Positions 58,610 to 64,000 of a stretch of 64,000 nt of DNA are shown here, one piece after another (position 1 is the stretch's first letter; each line of letters opens with the position of its first letter). Below the pieces are notes generated by a model. That model searched no databases, was not told the origin of the DNA, and saw only the letters and a list, made by a program, of their open reading frames with translations. The DNA is taken from assembly GCF_008084145.1 (NCBI RefSeq), contig NZ_VSDO01000003.1, positions 682,001 to 746,000 on the forward strand, given 5' to 3'. The position numbers and the translations under genes were made by a program. Origin of the DNA: Paenibacillus faecis. GTDB taxonomy: Bacteria; Bacillota; Bacilli; Paenibacillales; Paenibacillaceae.

Positions 58610-59824
58610 GTGCCAAATCATAACCAAGCCAGGCCCCCTGCCGGTTCTATTCGAGAAGTTGGTCGTTATCCCATCGACCTAACAGGCCCTCACAGCCATA
58701 CGCTCGTCATTGAGCCAGGCGTGGGCAGCCTCTCCATTGGACCGGCTCATTTGGGCAGGAAGGCGGATCTGTACGTCGAGCCTGATGCACATATCGATTG
58801 GACTGTATTCGATGCCTTTGCCACGCCGGCGGGCTCGCCTTGGCCACGATTTTTGCACTACACGGGCAGCGACGCCGGATTCTTCGACTGGGCACGGGAG
58901 CGCCCCATTGAGGAAATGACGTGGGTTCCGATCTTGTCTGCTGACACCGTGGCGGACGCCAGCCGTTCCAAATTGCATGCCTTGCATGTCGGGCTGGACC
59001 CGTCCGGTGGGCGGCTGCACCTGCAGCTTCCGAAGCGGGTTGATTATTTCCGCCTGAGTATGTCCGGCGACCTGTCGCGCTTCTCGGCCGATGGCGTTAG
59101 GCCCTACTCGCTGACACTGGCGCCGAGTACCAGCCGACGCAATAATGGGGCTCCTGTCCTGCTGCCCGATCTGGGTGAGCTGCACCAGGTCACGAATCTA
59201 ACGCTCCGGAACGAACCGTTGGCACAGCCTATCTCGCTGGAATGCCTAAGCCGTTTCCCCAACCTCACATCCCTGAGTTTGTGGGGCAACTTCTGCGACT
59301 TGGATCAACTGGCCTGTCAGGCCCGGTTAACCAATCTGGAGCTGCGCTACATGCCTGATCTGGGTGGCTTGCCGCCCTTGGATACATTGCCGCTGCTTGA
59401 CAGTTTTATCGCCTTCAACGTGGAGGAGATCACCGGCAAGCGTCTAAGGCAGCAATTGAAAACACGGGCTAACACCCGCCCGTGGAACGGGTATACTTCA
59501 GTGAGCAAATTGCGAAAGCCTGAATGGTGGGCGGCCGAGTTTGGACGTCCGTTTTCATCCTGGCCCAAACGTCTGGCTAAACTGGCTAACGAAGCCTACG
59601 ACGTTGCCCAGGCGGCCATGGCCCAAGCTCGCAGCCTTGCCGATGCGGAGGCGGCCATCACCGCCTTTACCGTGCGCTTCAATACACTCAAAGGGATCGA
59701 AACCGTTGAGAGAGAAGACCTGGGTGAAGCCGTACGGCAACTAAGCCAGTCCGACCACCTGATCGGCCAGCCTATACCGGAGGAGATGGCTGAGCGCTGG
59801 TTTGACGCAGCACGCGATTACTGA
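58610..59824 (+). CDS. LRR-like protein of unknown function
   Basis: 404 residues from a GTG at 58610, nine bases after GAGGAG; an ATG three codons earlier touches the site. It is more G+C-rich than its neighbours, suggesting a different origin. The middle (about 190-290) has degenerate leucine-rich repeats (LHQVTNLTLRNE, RFPNLTSLSLWGN, ARLTNLELRYMPDLGGLPPL). Before it lies a beta-rich domain; after it a helical Ala-rich segment (LANEAYDVAQAAMAQARSLADAEAAITAF). It has no signal peptide. I do not recognise the family. A protein-interaction role is likely. Confidence 0.75.
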   Translation: MPNHNQARPPAGSIREVGRYPIDLTGPHSHTLVIEPGVGSLSIGPAHLGRKADLYVEPDAHIDWTVFDAFATPAGSPWPRFLHYTGSDAGFFDWARERPIEEMTWVPILSADTVADASRSKLHALHVGLDPSGGRLHLQLPKRVDYFRLSMSGDLSRFSADGVRPYSLTLAPSTSRRNNGAPVLLPDLGELHQVTNLTLRNEPLAQPISLECLSRFPNLTSLSLWGNFCDLDQLACQARLTNLELRYMPDLGGLPPLDTLPLLDSFIAFNVEEITGKRLRQQLKTRANTRPWNGYTSVSKLRKPEWWAAEFGRPFSSWPKRLAKLANEAYDVAQAAMAQARSLADAEAAITAFTVRFNTLKGIETVEREDLGEAVRQLSQSDHLIGQPIPEEMAERWFDAARDY

Positions 59825-59848
59825 GCGAAGTGAAGACCCTTCCCATTG

Positions 59849-59902
59849 AAAGGGGGCGCTTCCCAAGTCATATTAAATGACTCAGGAGCGCCCCCTTTTT
59901 TC
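59849..59902 (+). terminator. Terminator after the LRR-like gene
   Basis: AAGGGGGCGCT pairs with AGCGCCCCCTT, with an inner AGTCAT/ATGACT stem, followed by six Ts. Confidence 0.9.
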
Positions 59903-59981
59903 ATTTATTCACCGACTCACAGAGGCATCCAAAGGCGCTTATCAGAACATGTTTACGATATCGCTTGGTTTTGTCATTCTA

Positions 59982-60049
59982 CTAGTGCCCCATCAGACAA
60001 CTTTGATCACATGGAATTCCTGCGGATTTACATCTTTTTGGAGCTAAAA
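59982..60049 (+). repeat. Family A repeat, copy 6 (single unit)
   Basis: TAGTGCCCCATCAGACAAC, one core CCTGCGGATTTACATC, then ATCTTTTTGGAG. It ends five bases from the 3' end of the tetR-like gene. It is the most diverged core. Confidence 0.8.
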
Positions 60050-60053
60050 AGGG

Positions 60054-60692
60054 TTATGAGATAGTTTGCAAAATATGAACGATTTTCACCTCCATATGGG
60101 AGTCGTCGATCATCTTCTGGTATTCGGGTTTTAGCAATTGATACTGCTTCATGCGGTAGTAATCCATAATGGCTTGCTTCAAGGTGATATCATACTGAAT
60201 CGAAAATGAGGGCTCGATAAAGCGCCGCAGCACAGCGTCATCTTGGACCATAAACAATACGGCATTCAATCTGTTGAAAATTTGCTGCTCCATGCCGGAT
60301 TCAAAAAAAGCTTGCAAGTTTTTATTCCGATTTTGCAGGGCAACCGACAGATTCTCAAAATGGTGCGGATAAAATTCCTTCAGATCCTGCAAGAACAAAT
60401 CGGAGATATACACGGCACACATCAAAGATTGTAAAAACGTGATTTGAAACCGTTCCAAAAAAGAGACGGAATCATCATTGGCCGTGGCGTCAGCTTTCTT
60501 CGAGTAATCCAAGTAATAATCTACAACCTGTTCGATGATGTCATCTTTGGAGGCAAAATACTTATATAGTGTCACTTTGCTGATATCCATATATTTTGCG
60601 AGATCGTCGACTTTCAGTTGGCTGAATTTTGTTTTTCTAATCACGGTTTTTATTTTTTCTATATATTTCTCCACACTCACGGCTTTTCTCAC
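60054..60692 (-). CDS. TetR/AcrR family regulator
   Basis: 212 residues from a GTG at 60692, nine bases after GAGGGG. The helix-turn-helix is FSQLKVDDLAKYMDISKVTLYKYFASKDDIIEQVVDYYLDY. The C-terminal domain is all helical and not family-diagnostic. It is divergent from two SDR genes, and two inverted repeats lie in the shared promoter, one over the -35 box. It probably represses the SDR operon and itself. Confidence 0.92.
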   Translation of the reverse strand: MRKAVSVEKYIEKIKTVIRKTKFSQLKVDDLAKYMDISKVTLYKYFASKDDIIEQVVDYYLDYSKKADATANDDSVSFLERFQITFLQSLMCAVYISDLFLQDLKEFYPHHFENLSVALQNRNKNLQAFFESGMEQQIFNRLNAVLFMVQDDAVLRRFIEPSFSIQYDITLKQAIMDYYRMKQYQLLKPEYQKMIDDSHMEVKIVHILQTIS

Positions 60693-60781
60693 GAATAAAT
60701 GCCCCTCTCTGTGATTCGTATCAAATGCATTATAACAAATTTACAGCCTTTTTATTTACACTAATAATGAAATGAATTAGG

Positions 60782-60832
60782 TTAACTAATTTAGTTAATT
60801 TAGTTTACTTAGTAAATACGCTGTTGTATAAT
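60782..60832 (+). promoter_or_regulatory. SDR operon promoter with TetR operators
   Basis: TTAACTAA-T-TTAGTTAA (60782-60798) and TTTACT-T-AGTAAA (60804-60816) are inverted repeats with one-base centres. TTTACT (60804), 17 bp and TATAAT (60827) form the promoter, so the second repeat covers the -35 box. Confidence 0.8.
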
Positions 60833-60886
60833 CGTTCCTGTACCTAATCATCCGATGGCGGATTATACCAAGGGAGGACGATTCAA

Positions 60887-61645
60887 ATGGAACTATCCAG
60901 TAAGGGCAAATTTTCCGGCAAGAAAGTCGTGATCACGGGAGGCAGCAGCGGAATCGGCCTCGAGACAGCGAAGCTGCTAGTGGATGAAGGGGCGCGCGTG
61001 CTGATTACCGGACGCACTCAGGCGACGCTTAACGCGGCTCGTGAACAACTCGGCACCAACGCGACCTCGTTCCTGAGCGATGCCGCTTCATTGGAGGATA
61101 TCGCCGCGTTGGCCGATCGAGTGAAGGTTGAATTTGAAACGATAGATGCCCTGTTCGTTAACGCAGGTGTCACCGGCTTTGTCCCATTCGAGTCAACGAC
61201 GGAAGAAACGTTCGACGAGATTTTTACAATCAACGCTAAAGGGTCGTACTTCACCGTCCAAAAACTCGCTCCACTCCTGAGCACAGGAAGCGGGGTAGTC
61301 TTGACCACTTCCATCGTGAACGTCGTGGGTCTCCCCATGCTCAGTGCGTACGCAGCCAGTAAAGCGGCGCTACGCTCCATGACTCGAAGTCTGGCACGCG
61401 AGTTATTGCCTCGAAATATTCGCGTCAACGCAGTCAGTCCTGGCGTCATTGACACAGGGATCTTAGAGAAGGCCATGCCGAAGGAAGCCGCCGAACAGAC
61501 AAAGGCACAGATGACTCAGCAGATCCCGATGCTGCGTTTGGGCGATCCCGACGAGGTCGCCAAAGTCGTAGCATTCCTGGCCTTTGACGCCACCTATACC
61601 ACCGGGGCCGAGTTCCCTGTCGACGGAGGCGGCTCCCAGATTTGA
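60887..61645 (+). CDS. SDR family oxidoreductase
   Basis: 252 residues, after GGGAGG. Classical short-chain dehydrogenase: cofactor motif VVITGGSSGIGLETAK, NAG in ALFVNAGVTGF, catalytic Ser in TTSIVN, Tyr-x3-Lys in YAASKAALRSM, and the C-terminal FPVDGGGSQI. An Arg after strand 2 (LITGRT) suggests NADP(H). The substrate is unknown. It is first in a two-gene operon under TetR control. Confidence 0.94.
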   Translation: MELSSKGKFSGKKVVITGGSSGIGLETAKLLVDEGARVLITGRTQATLNAAREQLGTNATSFLSDAASLEDIAALADRVKVEFETIDALFVNAGVTGFVPFESTTEETFDEIFTINAKGSYFTVQKLAPLLSTGSGVVLTTSIVNVVGLPMLSAYAASKAALRSMTRSLARELLPRNIRVNAVSPGVIDTGILEKAMPKEAAEQTKAQMTQQIPMLRLGDPDEVAKVVAFLAFDATYTTGAEFPVDGGGSQI

Positions 61646-61666
61646 AGCCCGAGGGGGGGACATCCA

Positions 61667-62533
61667 TTGAGTACGAACCAACCAAACCATATCGCACTGA
61701 TTACAGGCGCGAGCCAGGGAATCGGCTTGGCATTAGCCCGGAAACTTCTATCGCAGAACTGGCAGGTCCTTACTTTGAACCGTTCCGATATTCCGGCGGA
61801 CGATATGCTCATGCAAAATGCCCTCAAGAACGGACAGCTCCGCACCTATAAAGTGAAGGATCTCACCGATTATGGCAGCTTGAGACACGCTTTGGAAGAA
61901 ATCAAAAGCAAGGAGCGGCGGATCGATATTTTGTTCAACAACGCCGGAGGAGGCTTAAGTGAGCTGCGCTATTCGAAACAAGGCCGCGAAATGCATTATG
62001 AATTGCTGACGGTCGTTCCCTATATTGTTCTGATGGAATTGAAGGAGCTGTTGACAAACGGCAGCTTAAAAACGGTGATTAACACTTCATCGCAGGTGTT
62101 TCGATTTACGAAAGAGTTTTCGACCGAAAACTTGGAGCATCCCAAATCCTTCCGTAAAATGTATGGCCCTTATGCGACTTCAAAGCTGGCTCTTTCGTTG
62201 TGGACCCAGGCCATTGCCCCACAACTTGCCAAGGAAGGCATCAAAATCCGCAGCGTCGACCCTGGAATTAACAACACGCTAAGAAAGGGAAAAGATTCCG
62301 GACTGACCGCATCGTTTGGGCTATTTATGAAGCTGTTTGCCTCTCCGCCTACGCATGGCGCCAACCTGTTATTTGAAGGCGCCCTCGGCAAAAACCGCAA
62401 TGAGACCGGCGTGTTCTTGTTGAAAGATCGGGTGGCGGACTTGAAATTTACAGATCACGCGCAGCATGTACTGGACAGAATATCCGACATCTATAGCCGT
62501 GAGTTTCTTGACGGGAATGTTCTTCATGGCTGA
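61667..62533 (+). CDS. SDR family oxidoreductase (second of pair)
   Basis: 288 residues from a TTG at 61667, after GAGGGGGGG. Motifs: ALITGASQGIGLALARKL, NNAGGG, INTSSQVF and YATSKLALSLW. The C-terminal extension (after about 210) is longer than in classical members and includes FLLKDRVADLKFTDHAQHVLDRI. It lies 21 bp behind the first SDR gene. Two consecutive SDR enzymes suggest a short reduction or oxidation pathway. Confidence 0.9.
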   Translation: MSTNQPNHIALITGASQGIGLALARKLLSQNWQVLTLNRSDIPADDMLMQNALKNGQLRTYKVKDLTDYGSLRHALEEIKSKERRIDILFNNAGGGLSELRYSKQGREMHYELLTVVPYIVLMELKELLTNGSLKTVINTSSQVFRFTKEFSTENLEHPKSFRKMYGPYATSKLALSLWTQAIAPQLAKEGIKIRSVDPGINNTLRKGKDSGLTASFGLFMKLFASPPTHGANLLFEGALGKNRNETGVFLLKDRVADLKFTDHAQHVLDRISDIYSREFLDGNVLHG

Positions 62534-62690
62534 GTTCCAGGAGAGCTTTGCTTAGGAGACGATCTTCTGAACTGCGTTCCAATTGCGGCATATTGATTAC
62601 TACCTGTAGGAGCGCCGGACGAGATCGGATATCTCATTGGGGGTTTAATCCGACATCATAGAAGGGGCTTCTGTCGGAAATATTACTTTT

Positions 62691-62718
62691 AGGGACACCC
62701 TTATGGGTGCCCCTTTTG
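62691..62718 (+). terminator. Terminator after the SDR operon
   Basis: AGGGACACCC and GGGTGCCCCT pair around TTAT and are followed by TTTT. It is 158 bp past the stop; the bases between hold nothing recognisable. Confidence 0.75.
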
Positions 62719-62779
62719 CCTATAGCTATCGTTAGATTAAGCTTAGCAGTTTGTTTGCTCGTTAAAGATCGTAGACCTA

Positions 62780-63667
62780 CTATATCCTCTGCTTGGAAAG
62801 TGTCTCGAAATAGTCAATGACCACCTCCCGAAATTCCAAAGCCCCCTGCGTAAGGTACCGACTTTTGTGCCGTAACAATGCGATTTCCCGCACTAAGTTA
62901 TGGTCGTCGATATGGAGATAACGGATCGGGTCTCTTTCATTTCTGGCTGTACTCGGCATAAAGGCGATCCCGATCTCGGCTTCCACGAGTGCACTTAATC
63001 TTGCTGGTTCATCCCCCTCATACACATAATGGGGTTCAAACTCAACCGATTTACAGGCGGCGTCTACAATATCGCGAATCCCATAACCCCTCTTTACCCC
63101 GACAAACCGCTCTTCCCTGAGTTCCAACAGCGTAACGCTGTTTCGGTTCGCCAGCCGATGTCCATTCGGAACGGCAACGAGGATCGGGTCAACGAACACG
63201 ATTTGGCACTCTATGTCCTCCTCATAAATTGGCGGGGAGGATAAGCAAAAATCGACTTCTCCTCTATGGAGGAGCGCGATCATTTCCCGCAAGCTCGTCA
63301 TTTGCACGTGGACTTGAACGTTGTTCCTCCTTTTTTGAAACGCTCGAAGGATATTGGGTAACGTGCTTGCGGTCGTTACCGCTAATTCGAGCGTGCCCGG
63401 CACCCGGCCAGCTAAATCATTAAGCTCCAGCTTCCCCTGTTCCAGTTCAAACAAAGCCCTTTCCGCACGGCGAAGGAATCGGCTTCCGGCCTCGTTTAAT
63501 TTCAGTTTTCTGCCTGATCGATTAAAGAGAGGGACACCCAAACTCTCCTCAAGACGCTGAATCGTTCGGCTGAGCGAAGATTGCGTAACGTGCAGCGCTC
63601 GGGAGGCTTCAGTCATATGCTCCAAGCGAGCTACCGTGAGAAAATACTGCAATTGAAGAAGTTCCAT
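62780..63667 (-). CDS. LysR family transcriptional regulator
   Basis: 295 residues from the ATG at 63667; the longer frame begins beyond the promoter. The LysR helix-turn-helix is LQLQYFLTVARLEHMTEASRALHVTQSSLSRTIQRLEESLGVPLFNRSGRKLKLNEAG. A periplasmic-binding-protein-like effector domain follows (LELAVTTASTLPNILRAF, VDFCLSSPPIYEEDI, VPNGHRLA). It is divergent from an MFS transporter gene 113 bp away, which it probably controls. Confidence 0.94.
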   Translation of the reverse strand: MELLQLQYFLTVARLEHMTEASRALHVTQSSLSRTIQRLEESLGVPLFNRSGRKLKLNEAGSRFLRRAERALFELEQGKLELNDLAGRVPGTLELAVTTASTLPNILRAFQKRRNNVQVHVQMTSLREMIALLHRGEVDFCLSSPPIYEEDIECQIVFVDPILVAVPNGHRLANRNSVTLLELREERFVGVKRGYGIRDIVDAACKSVEFEPHYVYEGDEPARLSALVEAEIGIAFMPSTARNERDPIRYLHIDDHNLVREIALLRHKSRYLTQGALEFREVVIDYFETLSKQRI

Positions 63668-63780
63668 TTCAACGCCCCATTCATTCCTTCTAGTAAATGG
63701 GATTATATCACAAAATGCGTTAGAGTAAATGTAAATACTCAAGTAAGATAGCTATAGAAACATAAAGGGGATGATTTGCA

Positions 63781-64000
63781 ATGGGGGCTCAAAGTAGATG
63801 GTTGGTGATAGCCGTCGGGCTCGGGATTATGTTGAACCCGTTAAATTCTTCAATGATTGCTGTCGCAATCGCGAGGCTGCAACACGTGTATCATCTAAAT
63901 TTCAACGTGGTATCCTGGCTAATTTTCTCCTTCTACATTGCAAGTGCGATTGCTCAGCCCATCGTCGGCAAGTTGAGCGATTTATTCGGGCGGAGGAGAA
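63781..64000 (+). CDS. MFS transporter, 3' part outside window
   Basis: The first 73 residues are visible. The start follows AAGGGGATGA. Helix 1 (WLVIAVGLGIMLNPLNSSMIAVAIA) has the asparagine-rich LNPLNSSM typical of 14-helix drug exporters. Helix 2 is followed by GKLSDLFGRRR, the MFS motif A loop. It is probably a drug:H+ antiporter controlled by the divergent LysR protein. Confidence 0.9.
   Translation, partial: MGAQSRWLVIAVGLGIMLNPLNSSMIAVAIARLQHVYHLNFNVVSWLIFSFYIASAIAQPIVGKLSDLFGRRR

Overview
The window is chromosomal DNA of about 50% G+C from a Gram-positive, spore-former-type bacterium. A member of the Paenibacillaceae (Paenibacillus or a close relative) is most likely. The reasons are strong AGGAGG-type ribosome binding sites, two large SLH-domain surface proteins, a GH16 beta-1,3-glucanase ending in a CBM56-like domain, a Bacillus-type SecA2, a DUF3231/CBO0543 pair, and a YobU/YobV-like regulator pair. 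I found no rRNA, tRNA, CRISPR array, transposase or phage gene. The genus is inferred from gene content, not from a marker gene.

Layout. 0-7 kb: the 5' part of a secreted adhesin, a decayed gene, two kinds of intergenic palindromic repeat, a VOC protein, the secreted GH16 glucanase and a MATE pump. 7-20 kb: many small regulator/target pairs, namely an ECF sigma factor with an SRPBCC protein, MarR with an NTF2-like protein, YobV-like with YobU-like, MocR with an EamA exporter, HxlR with a flavodoxin-fold reductase, and MerR with an aldo/keto reductase. 21-31 kb: an export and surface block with SecA2, an ABC-2 permease, an unusual ABC-like/LytTR fusion and a 1,484-residue SLH protein. 31-42 kb: TetR with a MATE pump, a NarL-type two-component system followed by a CPBP protease and a DUF4062 protein, a secreted phosphatase, an NTF2/NmrA operon with its TetR, a methyltransferase and a DoxX-like membrane protein. 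42-60 kb: accessory DNA rich in families that recur as immunity or toxin-associated proteins (DUF5946, YwqG/DUF1963, SUKH-like, DUF4261, DUF4241, an LRR-like protein), interleaved with a 5'-nucleotidase/SLH protein, an OmpR-type two-component system with an S41 protease, and an AlkZ-type glycosylase. 60-64 kb: TetR with two SDR enzymes, and LysR with the start of an MFS transporter.

Regulation is unusually legible. Many divergent regulator/target pairs carry a visible inverted repeat at the expected place. Examples are two MerR-type promoters with 19-bp spacers, three copies of one TetR operator around a MATE promoter, and a TetR operator overlapping the -35 box of the SDR operon. The most interesting regulatory signal is a 53-bp promoter/operator between the yobU-like and yobV-like genes. 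It recurs with 43 of 53 positions identical 30 kb away, in front of the DoxX-like gene, which suggests a small dispersed regulon.

The most striking non-coding structure is a set of dispersed intergenic elements. Family A has six copies of one to four degenerate short palindromic units, family B has two copies in opposite orientation, and family C has one copy. All are built as clusters of related short palindromes and lie between genes, mostly beyond gene 3' ends.
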